A DNA stretch of 31,572 nt from Emiliania huxleyi CCMP1516 (taxonomy: Eukaryota; Haptophyta; Isochrysidales; Noelaerhabdaceae): positions 1-31,572 of the forward strand of contig NW_005199925.1 in the NCBI RefSeq assembly GCF_000372725.1. The letters run 5' to 3'. How positions within the stretch are numbered: position 1 is the first letter of the stretch; each line of letters opens with the position of its first letter. Shown one piece after another: positions 1-10,644 of the stretch. The notes beneath the pieces are model-generated. The model was not told where the DNA came from. It saw only the letters and a list, made by a program, of their open reading frames with translations, and ran no database searches. The translations under genes and the position numbers were made by a program.

Positions 1-106
1 TGCTGCCTGCCAGCGGACGAAGACTCCAGACTGCATATGTCGCGACACCCCAGAGATTCGGAATAATGGAGAGACGCCCCAGATCTGTGCCTAGTCTGGT
101 AGTCAG

Positions 107-2331
<2,225 letters not shown>

Positions 2332-2474
2332 CTAAAGCTCGATCAGCGGCGTAGGCACAGCGGGCGCGGTATTGGGATCTGGCCGTACCGCGTACCGCTG
2401 GGCCGAGCGGCGAGTGGCTCTCGAGCGAGCCAGCAGGTGGATTGAAGAATAACACCGGCCTCGCTGTCTCTCTC

Positions 2475-2540
2475 GCGTCCACCCATACCGCGTTGGTGTC
2501 CAGTCCGATGTTCTTCACCTTCCTACATACATACATACAT
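2475..2540. repeat. Dispersed repeat, copy 1 (34-bp core plus tail)
   Basis: The core at 2475-2508 matches 19680-19713 base for base. Both copies continue with TGTTCTTCACCTT and then a CTAC/ATAC-type microsatellite; copy 2 has 7 extra bases before this tail. A third, shorter copy lies at 19925-19960. The family is unknown to me. Confidence 0.75.
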
Positions 2541-2616
2541 CTCTGTAGCCACTCGACACTCAAAGCTCGCACCGACTCGTCATCGCTACCCCAAACATCG
2601 AAACGCCACAAAACAA

Positions 2617-2639
2617 GGTATTGCTAAAAATCTCTCTCT
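2617..2639. repeat. 23-bp repeat, inverted partner at 10263-10285
   Basis: The sequence GGTATTGCTAAAAATCTC followed by TCTCT is found as an exact reverse complement 7.6 kb downstream. Part of it is CT microsatellite, but the 14-base GGTATTGCTAAAAA part is not simple sequence. Confidence 0.7.
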
Positions 2640-2679
2640 TGAAACGTCTGCGGCTGGGGAGCTGCAGAAAGCAACCCTG

Positions 2680-3966
2680 TCATTGGTCTTCCTTCCGGAT
2701 CCTCGGCGCGGCGCGGACGGGCCGCAGGCCGTCAAGGTGCATGTAGGCGTCGTCCGACTCGTCCTCTGAGTCGCCCGAGGGGACCTCGGCGTAGGGCCGA
2801 TACGCGCAGTGCTTGGGCCACTGCCACTCGAGTCTTCCGGTGGCGGGGTCAGTGAGAACCTCCCTCAGCGGCGGCAACAGGCGAGTGTAGCCGAGGTAGA
2901 GGGTGAGGGGCACCGTCAACGGGAAGAGGACGATGTACCAAAAGGCGCCGACCGCAAGGAGGAGGAGCACGAGGGGCGAAGCGGTCATAACGCCGCCCAC
3001 AAGAGCAACAGATTGCACCGGCCGCTCGACGGCAAAGGCTTTCGCGCTCGATAACGCGTGGGCGACGACGCCGCTCTGCGTCAGGCCGACGGCGCCCGAG
3101 GTAAGCTGCCGCAGCGCGGAGGGAAGCAAAGTGCCGCACAGGGCGAGAAGGGCCACGGGGGCGCAGCAGAGGAGGCCGAGACCAGTCATGACGAGGCTGA
3201 TAAACAGGAATGGCGTGAGCACCATCCCACACGCAGCAAGCGTGCAGGCAAGCATCGGTGACGCCCACGCCTGCGTCAAGATCCGGGAGACGCCTCTGTA
3301 GGCGACGGCGGAGAGCGCCACGGAGAAAGCGCCGAGGGAGACATCCGAATCTCTGTCGCTCGCCATCGACAGCCCCTCCGAGCGGCGCGACGCCGTCGCC
3401 CGAGTTGCGGAAAGCCTGGCCGCAGCCGCCTCCACCGCCTCGCTGCGGCGTGGCACTCCATCAACGACCGCCTTTCGAAAGGCGGCATCGATCGCGGCGG
3501 CCATTCGAGCCGTCTCCGCGGCCGATTCGTCCTCTTCCCCCGACACTCGCTCCTCTCCAGTTGGGGCTGTCGCTAACGGCGACACCTCGGGTGCTGCGCC
3601 GCTTGCAGTAGCAGCCTGGCAGGCCATCGCGACTCGTCGAGCCTGGGACGCCTGGCGAGCCAATGTTGCGCCCTCCCTCACCCTGCGAGTCGTGTCATTC
3701 GTCAGCACCACCTCAGCGAACCTTGATCTTCGGGCTGTCGGTGGCGCCCGGTTATTTTCCGACTCGCCGCGACTGCGCGCCCCCTTGGCGCGGCCGCCGT
3801 GCAGGATAGCAGAAGGGTACCGAGCTAGGTCTGCGCGTCGGTATATTGGCCCGGGGGGGCTCGCGCTCTCGGGGATTCGCCCGTCAAAGTGCTGCATTGT
3901 TAACGCGCTGATGCTCAGGAGACGGCGGACGGACGTGCCCCGCACAATGGATCCCACAACCATCAT
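2680..3966 (-). CDS. Unknown multi-pass membrane protein, single exon
   Basis: I do not recognise this family. The 428-residue frame opens with two consecutive ATG codons. Its first half is low in hydrophobic residues and rich in Ala, Arg and Ser, which could be a long targeting or disordered region. From about residue 225 it has several hydrophobic stretches: one around MLACTLAACGMVLTPFLFIS, one around GLLCCAPVALLALCGTLL, one around VALVGGVMTASPLVLLLLAV, and a last one around IVLFPLTVPLTLYLGY. The C-terminus is hydrophilic with an acidic run (GDSEDESDD) and ends RIRKEDQ. An internal ATG at 3630 (MACQAATA) is an alternative start that would remove the N-terminal 112 residues. No intron is needed. 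Location in a membrane is well supported; function is not. Confidence 0.65.
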   Translation of the reverse strand: MMVVGSIVRGTSVRRLLSISALTMQHFDGRIPESASPPGPIYRRADLARYPSAILHGGRAKGARSRGESENNRAPPTARRSRFAEVVLTNDTTRRVREGATLARQASQARRVAMACQAATASGAAPEVSPLATAPTGEERVSGEEDESAAETARMAAAIDAAFRKAVVDGVPRRSEAVEAAAARLSATRATASRRSEGLSMASDRDSDVSLGAFSVALSAVAYRGVSRILTQAWASPMLACTLAACGMVLTPFLFISLVMTGLGLLCCAPVALLALCGTLLPSALRQLTSGAVGLTQSGVVAHALSSAKAFAVERPVQSVALVGGVMTASPLVLLLLAVGAFWYIVLFPLTVPLTLYLGYTRLLPPLREVLTDPATGRLEWQWPKHCAYRPYAEVPSGDSEDESDDAYMHLDGLRPVRAAPRIRKEDQ

Positions 3967-4384
3967 GTTACCTTAGAGAGAGAGTGCCCCACTTGAGCAC
4001 TTGAGCACTTGATAGGGTCGATTCCGCATGGTACGGGACCCCTATTGCCCCACTAGGATACAGTGCGTGTGCATGCATCAGGGGGCAAATAGGGGGGCAC
4101 ACACCACCCCGCGGCCCCGAGTGTCGAGACCTCTCAGACTCGGTCGAAACGCGGGTCCTCGAGGCGCGGGGACCTCGGTCCTCGGCCCGGCTCGGGGTCC
4201 TCGCTCCTCCGTCATCCTCCGATAGGCCTTAGGCGATAGCGATACGCGACTCAATATGCACAATGGACTAAAGAATGCGATTTCAGCTTCAGTATACAGT
4301 AATAAAAAGCATGCTCCGTGGAGCGTGCGGCCGTGCGCCAACCTGCATATCGGTCTTCGCACTTCGGTCAGCGCATAGAGCTCT
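3967..4384. other. Intergenic region, no gene seen
   Basis: This lies between two minus-strand genes and should contain the promoter of the upstream membrane-protein gene and the 3' flank of the hydrolase gene. It contains a short tandem repeat of ACTTGAGC (3991-4012) and a CTCGG-rich stretch (4130-4215) with many self-complementary short words. Short frames here are GC-rich shadows without family resemblance. Confidence 0.5.
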
Positions 4385-5371
4385 CTATCCTCTTGCCGCA
4401 TGCGGCGAGCTTCTGGCAAGTTCTTGGCCGTCCACCCACTGCACCACCTCGTCGGCGGCCGCCTCCCACCCGGCCGCCAGCATGATATCGTGCGGCGCGC
4501 CTCGCAGCACGCGCGCCCTCGTGCCCAGGAAGGCCGCCGTCTCCTCCACGCCCTCCGCGTCCACCACCCCGTCCGCCTCGGCGCCGATCACCAGTGCAGG
4601 CGGGGCCGTGGCGAGCCACGTTGCCCGGCCGACCGCGTCCGCCTGGCGCGACGGCAGCGCCTTGTTGAAGTCGGAGAGGTTGATGCCGCACCTCGAGTCG
4701 GCGGCGAAGCGGGCCACGTGCGCCTCCACCTCCTCCTCGCCCATCTCGTCGTCGAAGAAGAGCCGCCTCGCCACCGAGGAGGAGCGCGCAGCCTCCTTGA
4801 AGGCGAAGCCGCGCACGAGGAGCCACGCGGCCGCCGGCGAGCGGCGGACGAAGCGCAGCGTCATCGCACTGTTGCCCGACGGCGGGACAGAGCAGAGCAG
4901 GACGGCGGCCGAGGCGGCGTGGCCAGCCTCGAGGTACTTGAGGACCGAGGCGCCGCCAAAGGAGTGGCCGACCAGGACGGGCGGGCCGGCCGACGACGCG
5001 GCGAGAGGGCCGTCGACAAAGGCGGCGAGGTCAGACACGTGCTCCTCAATCTTGACGGAGCGCTGGCGGCAGTTGCCGGTGGGAGAGCCGCTGGTGCCGC
5101 GCAGCGAGACGGCGTGGCACTCGCAGCCAAGCGAGGCGGCGAAGCGGCCCATCCAGCGCTCCCAGCACCACGCGCCGTGAAAGCTGCCATGCACAAATAG
5201 CACCGGAGGCGAGCTCGGCGGCTCGCTGCCCGCCGGCCGCTGCACGAGCCACTCGAGACTGATGGAGGCGAGATCCGCGCGACGACGCTCGAGCGGCGGC
5301 AGAGCGGAGAGAGCCGAGGAGCCGCGAGTCACGGCGAGCAGGAGCAACAGCGGGAGGAGCCGCGAGCGCAT
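4385..5371 (-). CDS. Alpha/beta-hydrolase fold protein with signal peptide
   Basis: The product is an alpha/beta-hydrolase of the lipase/esterase or peptidase type; the substrate cannot be read from the sequence. From ATG 5371 it is 328 residues. It begins with an N-terminal signal (MRSRLLPLLLLLAVTRGSSA), which suggests secretion or entry to the endomembrane or plastid route. The oxyanion strand reads LFVHGSFHGAWCWE, the nucleophile elbow is GHSFGG, the likely acid is an Asp in GAEADGVVD, and the catalytic His is in GAPHDIM. All triad elements are therefore present and in order. The frame stays open upstream to an ATG at 5536. I chose 5371 because the signal peptide starts there; the upstream 55 residues are charged, low in complexity and partly encoded by a tandem repeat (ACACTTGCATTCCT, twice at about 5509-5540). 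Confidence 0.8.
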   Translation of the reverse strand: MRSRLLPLLLLLAVTRGSSALSALPPLERRRADLASISLEWLVQRPAGSEPPSSPPVLFVHGSFHGAWCWERWMGRFAASLGCECHAVSLRGTSGSPTGNCRQRSVKIEEHVSDLAAFVDGPLAASSAGPPVLVGHSFGGASVLKYLEAGHAASAAVLLCSVPPSGNSAMTLRFVRRSPAAAWLLVRGFAFKEAARSSSVARRLFFDDEMGEEEVEAHVARFAADSRCGINLSDFNKALPSRQADAVGRATWLATAPPALVIGAEADGVVDAEGVEETAAFLGTRARVLRGAPHDIMLAAGWEAAADEVVQWVDGQELARSSPHAARG

Positions 5372-6256
5372 TTGCGCGGGCAAGGTGGTAAGCGTCGAAC
5401 GTGCGTGGTTGCCTTGGCCCCCTTCGTCTTCGTCGTTCGCCGCTTCTTGGGCGCCGCGGGCGGCGGAGTGTGGTCCCTCAGACCGGCGCGCCTGCGCGTC
5501 GCTCGCGACACTTGCATTCCTACGCGACACTTGCATTCCTTCGCAAGTAGGCGTCGCCGTGTGATGGCGCGCTGAAATAAATAAACAAACTCAATAATAA
5601 ATAAAACGTGCTCCTGTCAGATGGTTAGTGCCCGAGAGCGAGGGGTCCGGGGGGGAGCACAAACATAGGACGCCCAGCCTTGCCCTCGTGCCGCCGAGTG
5701 CATATCCTATGCGAGAGAGATCCCCTGTGCCCTGTGCCCAGCCCTCTCCGCGCGGCGATGCGCCCTCCCCCCTCGCTTTTGCAAAATCCTGCAAAGGTGG
5801 GGACGTGTCTGTCCTCGACCCAGCCCTAGCTTGGGATGTCCGTTGTATTTATTTATTTATGCTCCTGTGAGATGGGTAAAAAGGAACAGGTCCCCGCCCT
5901 TGCGATCTTTGTGCAGGGTTCTTTGTGGGTGTGATGGCGCGCTGGTGATGGCGCGCCCTCTGATTTCTTCTTTCGGTTCTTTCTGTGTAAAATCCCTCCC
6001 GGGTTCTCCGCTTTAGGGAACCCCCCCGATGCCCCCCACCCAAACAAGAAGAAGAGCCGAGAGATTTTGCGCCCCACCCGCCATCCTAACTTTCGCCTAT
6101 TTCTTCTCGCCCCCGCGCCCCGGGAAAGTCCGTCTCCTCTCACCTCTGTCACCTGTCAGTATTCTGCCTAGTTCCTAGTCCGCTGTGTGTCGTGTGTGGC
6201 CGTCGGCCTGAGTTTTCTTCCATCTTTCCTAATTGCTACTCGCGTCGAGATTTGTG
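5372..6256. other. Intergenic region with AT-rich patches and short repeats
   Basis: This is the promoter side of the hydrolase gene and the 3' side of the Nudix gene. The motif TGCTCCTGTSAGATGG occurs at 5609-5624 and 5860-5875 with one mismatch, both times next to AAATAAATA-type AT tracts that are in opposite orientation to each other. GTGATGGCGCGCTG occurs at about 5561 and 5931. The AT patches stand out from the GC-rich background. I see no coding evidence. Confidence 0.5.
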
Positions 6257-7201
6257 TTACCGAGAAACACCCTCGGCCGCCGCCGCATCGCAGGAGCTCG
6301 CAAAGTAGGTCGGGTACGGCTCTCGCCCCGGCCACTGCACGCCCGCCTCGAGCAGCTCCACCAGCGGCGTTGGCTGCTCCGCCAAGCTCGCCGCCGCCGC
6401 AGCCTCCTCGGTCGCCTCGATCCCGTACGAGCGCCTGAGCACCGCTGTGATGAGCGGGTGGTCCTGAGTCGAGAGGAACTCGGACACGCTCATCCAGCGG
6501 CAGTCGCTGATCTCCTCCGGGTCGAGGTTAATCTCCGGCTCTCCGCCGCCCTCCGGCTCCAGCCGCGCCACGTAGTAGAGGTCACTCTTGCCCCAAGTCA
6601 GGCCGTGCCGGTGCCAGAAGCAGAGCAGCGACCTGAAGCGGGTCCGCACGCCCGTCTCCTCGAGCGTCTCTCGCACCGATGCGTCGCCAAAGGACTCGCC
6701 CGGGTCGAGGAGGCCGCCGGGCAGCTTCCACTGCGCCGAAGGGCTCCGCGTGCCGCTCTCGGCGTCGTCCCGCCACTCCCGCACCACGAGCAGCTTTCCC
6801 GTGTCGCTGATGCAGAGGCCCGCGATGCCGACCTGGTGCGTCGCGAAGGGCGGAACCTTGTCGGTGAGCCGCGGCTGCAGCCAGCGTTTAAGCACGACGT
6901 GGCGGCCGTCCGCGTCGAGGGGCACGTGGTGGAAGACGAAGCCGTGCTGCGCCGCCACGCTCGCAAGGCCGGCGTTCTCGATTGGTAGCTTGAACATGCA
7001 CGACTTGACGCCCTCCGCCGTCCACCGCTCGAGGCTCGGCGCAATGCGCGCCTCAAACTCGGAGGGAGGCGGCGCACCGGCCTGCGTCCAGTCGAGGAGC
7101 ACGCCTCGGTAAGGTAGACGCTGCACTGGCAGCGCCGAGGCGGCCATGCTCACGATTGTCGCCCGCTGGACGGCGCCGAGGCGGCTCAGCGGGAGGCGCA
7201 T
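6257..7201 (-). CDS. Nudix hydrolase with pre-Nudix domain (NUDT6 / plant NUDT2-10 type)
   Basis: Nudix enzymes cleave nucleoside diphosphates linked to another moiety; relatives of this type act on ADP-ribose, NADH or similar compounds, but the substrate here is not shown. The 314-residue single-exon protein has an N-terminal region (about 28-110) with the pattern of the pre-Nudix domain: W60, then KSCMFKLPIENAGL and GFVFHHVP. The Nudix fold follows. The Nudix box fits GX5EX7REUXEEXGU exactly: G163, E169, R177, E178, E181, E182 and G184. All metal-binding glutamates are therefore present and the enzyme should be active. About 50 Ala-rich residues follow the fold. The start is ATG 7201; ATG 7147 is an alternative. 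Confidence 0.88.
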   Translation of the reverse strand: MRLPLSRLGAVQRATIVSMAASALPVQRLPYRGVLLDWTQAGAPPPSEFEARIAPSLERWTAEGVKSCMFKLPIENAGLASVAAQHGFVFHHVPLDADGRHVVLKRWLQPRLTDKVPPFATHQVGIAGLCISDTGKLLVVREWRDDAESGTRSPSAQWKLPGGLLDPGESFGDASVRETLEETGVRTRFRSLLCFWHRHGLTWGKSDLYYVARLEPEGGGEPEINLDPEEISDCRWMSVSEFLSTQDHPLITAVLRRSYGIEATEEAAAAASLAEQPTPLVELLEAGVQWPGREPYPTYFASSCDAAAAEGVSR

Positions 7202-7375
7202 ATATGCGCCACCGAGCGTGGTGTGCGGTGATTACGGCGACTGCGAGCTTAGCCGGTCCGAATAGAGGACTCTGTCGCCGCCGGTCGGTTCGCCGAAGGC
7301 TCTTAGTCTCGCCGCCGTGGACGTCGAAAAGCGGAAGAAACGGTGCTGCCGCGTTCAGTGTACTTTTAGCTACTG
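7202..7375. other. Gap between the Nudix gene and the LINE insertion
   Basis: This is the presumed promoter side of the Nudix gene on the minus strand. Its last 12 bp (7364-7375) are one copy of the target-site duplication of the downstream retroelement. Confidence 0.5.
7364..7375. repeat. Target-site duplication, left copy
   Basis: TTTTAGCTACTG is identical to 9974-9985 and brackets the LINE-type insert. Removing the insert and one copy restores a continuous sequence. Confidence 0.75.
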
Positions 7376-9973
7376 ATACCCGAGCAAAATAAGATCACGA
7401 AGGACGCGGTGAGAAAGATGATGGAGAGACAGGAGAGGGAGCGACAGGAGGGGAGCCTCGGGGCGGATGAGACGTTGTTCCCAGAGGGGGCGCCCCAGAG
7501 ACACATAAACTGGAAGAAAGAAGACTACGAGCTGTTCGTGGGGCACGGACACGGGGCGAGCGCGATCAGAGTAGGGGAGCTACAGGAGGACCCACTAACG
7601 CGCTTCCTGCTCCGATACGACGAATTTGAGACGGGGGGAGAGCTGACGGACGGCAACGGGAAGCGAATTAAGATGGGAAAAGACAGCGAGCCGCTGCGGT
7701 CGGGGAAGGGACGAGCCTTGAACGTGAAAGTAGCGCAGACATGCCTCGCGCTGCACGTCTCACACCAGTTCACACACTTTGCGGCGACGGACGGAGGAAA
7801 GGACCATGAAGACAAAAGGGCGGAGGATGGAAAGTACGTGCCGAACCCTAGGGTGGCGTACGGCGTGTTCGAAGGACCGACACGATTCGGAAAGAGCGTC
7901 CCGGGAGACGCACAGGTAAAGGATCCCAACGGAATCGGACCCTGTGAAGAAGGGGAGATACGGATAGCGTTTGGGGCGGGAATGTGGGGAGGAAAGCTGC
8001 CGAACATGTGGGAGCCGATAGACGCGGAGATGTACGCGATACTCGCATACTTACGCAAAATGGCGAGCGCGAGCGACGCGCAAGCGCGGCGGTGCTTAGT
8101 GCTATGCGACTGCAAACCCGCGCTGCAGCAGATTGAGAATGCGCACCGCAAAGGGATGCCAGAAGGCCTGAGGGACTGGGAGAGAGGCGGACTGCTGGAG
8201 GCGATCGCTTACTATAGATCGAAGCTAGAGGCGGTGGTCTTCATGTGGGTGCCAGCACACGTGGGAATAGCCTGCAACGCTTACGCCGACGCGGTGGCGA
8301 CAGCACACCTCGGGGATAACGACACGGAGGACGCCTCGAAAGTGGTGCGGGACGCGGTGCGGACGCGGCCATGCATGTACACGGTGCGAAGGGAGGCGGC
8401 AGAGAACGCAGAGAAGAGGGAGATAGTGGACCGACGGACGTACGGACACATGTGTAAGAGCGCGCACGAGTGGGTGTGCGAGCAATATCGAAAGACAGTG
8501 AGGCCGGGGTCGCACACGGCAGGGGTGGCGGGACGGTTGTGGAGCGAAGTGGCAGTAGCCAGCCTCAAGCATCGATGGGATAATAAGATGAGATTACCAG
8601 ACGAGAACGGGGGGAAGGACAGGCGGGCGACATTTGACGACGTCGGGGATCACAATGTGACGACCAAAACGATCTTGGGGGCCAGGGTGAGACAACAGGT
8701 CGGGGTGCCACATGGGGCACACCACAGGCGTATTCTAGAGGGGGAAAAGAAACGGGGAATGAGGGGCCCCGCCACGAGAAGTGCGTTCTGGGGATGCAGA
8801 GCGTGCAAAGCGGCTAGGGATGAGGTCGCAAAAGAGGCGCGCGAGGCAAGGAGGAGACGCGGGGAACTGAAAGACTGGGACGACTGGAAACAAGAAGACA
8901 GTGAGCCACCACAGGCGTCGTTGGCGCATATACTGAGCGGCAGCTGCGCTGGAAATAAGGAAGAGGCGCGTCACTTCATGCGGAAGCTCGACAAACACAC
9001 AGCGAGGGCGACAGCAAGAGTTGAACGGGAGGCGCCGGACTCAAAAGACACCGCCACATTCCTGAGACGAGCGAGGGCAGCCTCCTTAAAGGCGAAAGGG
9101 TCTAGATTTGGGGCGCTCGCCGAAGAGGAGTACGACAAAATAGCACCCGTGATTGCCTGCACGCTACCCGCACTCACGGACTCCATACCCGAAAGAAAGA
9201 GAAGGGAGCTCGCGGGAGAGGTGACGAGTGAACTACAGGTAGTGGGGAAGGCAGCCTCGATTGCCATACAGACATGGGTGCGAAACAACGACAAGACCAA
9301 GGCACGGGCAGAGGAACGAGAGAAGAATATAGGGTGGATAAAGCGCCTGTTCACGGCATGGAGGGTGAGCCACACCGAACGTACCGAGCGAAGAGCCGAG
9401 CGGAAGGAGGACGGGGAAGATGACTCAGAGGAGGACGAACCAGTGGAAATTCAGTTGTCAGATGTCACGATGCATCCGAAGGGGACCCCAGCGCCGGCAT
9501 CATCCGTAGAGGCACGAGTGTTCGAAGAGAGAGTGGACCTGAGCAACAACATGACTTGGAGGCAAATGATCGGAGTGGGAGTCAGAAATGTGGTCCTTGC
9601 GCGAGGGGAGCTCGATAGACTCGAGGGGCCAGGATACGCCGCAAGGAGGACGGAGTTGCGCCGAGAGGCGAAAGAAGCCGCGAGAACAAGGGACCGGCAG
9701 GCGGCGGCGTCGCAGGACGAGGCAGAAGAGAACGACGCGACAGAGGGGGAAGTGACAAGGGAGAGAACGACGAGAGTGGGACAGCCGCGAGGTGGCATGA
9801 AGGTTGCAGCGAGAAGCGGCGAGAGACTGCGAAAAGAGATACGAGGAGGCAGACCCCCCAGGGTGGGCGACGGCTAGCGCATCACACCCTCCTCTCCTTA
9901 AAATCCCTGTGTGGTGGCGGCGTGCCGTTCTCCCATCCCTCCCTTGGGTTGTGTGTTTTCTTTCTTTCTTTCT
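7376..9973 (+). mobile_element. 5'-truncated non-LTR (LINE-type) retrotransposon
   Basis: The 12-bp sequence TTTTAGCTACTG occurs immediately before 7376 and again at 9974-9985. The 2.6 kb between them carries one open frame on the plus strand and ends in a TTTC-repeat tail (about 9957-9973). Direct flanking repeats, a simple-sequence 3' tail and loss of the 5' part (no reverse transcriptase) together fit target-primed insertion of a truncated LINE. The frame is open from the first base of the insert to its stop without a single nonsense codon, so the insertion looks recent. Confidence 0.8.
7409..9877 (+). CDS. Retrotransposon ORF2 C-terminal part: RNase H and zinc knuckle
   Basis: This is the surviving part of a LINE-type polyprotein. 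The usual endonuclease and reverse transcriptase domains, which would precede it, are missing. An RNase HI domain (about residues 120-300) keeps all four metal-binding acids: D128 in ATDGGK, E207 in DAEMYA, D234 in VLCDCKPA and D294 in AYADAV. Further on, C463 and C466 (GCRAC), H507 and C513 (LAHILSGSC) make the CCHC arrangement seen after RNase H in several LINE clades. The last 250 residues are highly charged and probably disordered. The listed first codon is GTG at 7409; the frame is actually open from 7376, the start of the insert. There is no native start codon, so expression as such is doubtful. Confidence 0.8.
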   Translation: MRKMMERQERERQEGSLGADETLFPEGAPQRHINWKKEDYELFVGHGHGASAIRVGELQEDPLTRFLLRYDEFETGGELTDGNGKRIKMGKDSEPLRSGKGRALNVKVAQTCLALHVSHQFTHFAATDGGKDHEDKRAEDGKYVPNPRVAYGVFEGPTRFGKSVPGDAQVKDPNGIGPCEEGEIRIAFGAGMWGGKLPNMWEPIDAEMYAILAYLRKMASASDAQARRCLVLCDCKPALQQIENAHRKGMPEGLRDWERGGLLEAIAYYRSKLEAVVFMWVPAHVGIACNAYADAVATAHLGDNDTEDASKVVRDAVRTRPCMYTVRREAAENAEKREIVDRRTYGHMCKSAHEWVCEQYRKTVRPGSHTAGVAGRLWSEVAVASLKHRWDNKMRLPDENGGKDRRATFDDVGDHNVTTKTILGARVRQQVGVPHGAHHRRILEGEKKRGMRGPATRSAFWGCRACKAARDEVAKEAREARRRRGELKDWDDWKQEDSEPPQASLAHILSGSCAGNKEEARHFMRKLDKHTARATARVEREAPDSKDTATFLRRARAASLKAKGSRFGALAEEEYDKIAPVIACTLPALTDSIPERKRRELAGEVTSELQVVGKAASIAIQTWVRNNDKTKARAEEREKNIGWIKRLFTAWRVSHTERTERRAERKEDGEDDSEEDEPVEIQLSDVTMHPKGTPAPASSVEARVFEERVDLSNNMTWRQMIGVGVRNVVLARGELDRLEGPGYAARRTELRREAKEAARTRDRQAAASQDEAEENDATEGEVTRERTTRVGQPRGGMKVAARSGERLRKEIRGGRPPRVGDG

Positions 9974-9985
9974 TTTTAGCTACTG
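9974..9985. repeat. Target-site duplication, right copy
   Basis: TTTTAGCTACTG directly follows the TTTC-rich 3' tail of the insert and matches 7364-7375 exactly. Confidence 0.75.
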
Positions 9986-10120
9986 GGAGAAAAGAGAGAG
10001 GGGGTTGTGTTCTCTAGGCTCCTAAGGGCCCTACGCGCGGCGTGAGAGCTCGGAAGCGAGCTTTGCACGGCGATCGAGGATGGCACGGTTCACCCCCTTC
10101 ACCTCTCTCTTCTCTCTCTC

Positions 10121-10179
10121 AGTGTATGTAGCTCTTACGTACATTCCCGGAGGAGGAGTGCTGACAGGGTTTGCGATGA
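10121..10179 (+). repeat. 59-bp dispersed module, copy A
   Basis: It aligns to 20720-20778 over 59 bp with no gaps and 7 mismatches. Both copies are preceded by a T- or pyrimidine-rich run ending in AG, like a 3' splice site. In one frame both encode YVALT-x-IP-x-G-x-x-LTGFAM. It could be a piece of a multicopy gene or of a mobile element. Confidence 0.75.
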
Positions 10180-10262
10180 GGAGCGACCCGATGGGTTTCT
10201 CGGAGGTTACAATTGTAGGGATCCCCTATTGTGATGTTAGAGGTGGGTTAAGAGGGAGATAG

Positions 10263-10285
10263 AGAGAGAGATTTTTAGCAATACC
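10263..10285. repeat. 23-bp repeat, inverted partner of 2617-2639
   Basis: Exact reverse complement of 2617-2639. It sits after a GA microsatellite. No matching flanks extend the identity. Confidence 0.7.
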
Positions 10286-10429
10286 AAACAACTCTTTGTT
10301 TGTTGAGATAGATAGATGCGCGCGAGCTGCGTGCGGGACCGCCGGGACGGGGGTCCCTACATGTATCTAGATAGTTGCGTTTTTTGAAACCAGACAGGAC
10401 ATTCATATAGTCTTGAAAAGTGAGTGGCT

Positions 10430-10535
10430 GGGTAAACGCTTCGTAGGCCCCAGATCGTGGGTGGGAGGGTGGTTGGGTGGGGGTGGGTGGGTGAACGCAT
10501 CGTAGGTCCCGGATGGTGGGTGGGTGGGGGATCCT
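10430..10535 (+). repeat. G-rich tandem repeat, about 57-bp unit
   Basis: Two units (from about 10430 and 10487) share GGGTRAACGCWTCGTAGG and then a run of GGGT/GGGA blocks. The plus strand has many GGG tracts spaced by 1-3 bases and could fold into G-quadruplexes. It lies about 110 bp before the SDR gene start. Confidence 0.7.
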
Positions 10536-10644
10536 TAGTGCACCCACTCACCGCCGAAGCGCAAGCGCTGGGAGCAAGACGCTGGGAGCAAGAACACTAC
10601 GACCTGGGTCGGGCTCATACTGGATTTGCGCCGCTGTGTCGCTC

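Larger units (their letters stand above)
9986..10644. other. Intergenic region rich in repeats, upstream of the SDR gene
   Basis: This stretch contains a pyrimidine tract ending in CAG (10091-10120), a 59-bp module shared with 20720-20778 (10121-10179), the inverted partner of the 2617-2639 repeat (10263-10285), a GT-rich tandem repeat (10430-10535) and a double CGCTGGGAGCAAGA (about 10567-10594). A 60-codon frame at 10080-10262 covers the shared module but has no recognisable family. Confidence 0.5.

Noticed and set aside
4385..5536. Longer hydrolase starting at ATG 5536
   Set aside because: The extra 55 residues precede a classical signal peptide and arise partly from a short tandem repeat, so the start at 5371 is preferred.
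10080..10262. 60-codon frame as a small protein gene
   Set aside because: Its similarity is only to the 59-bp repeat module; no start context or family supports it.
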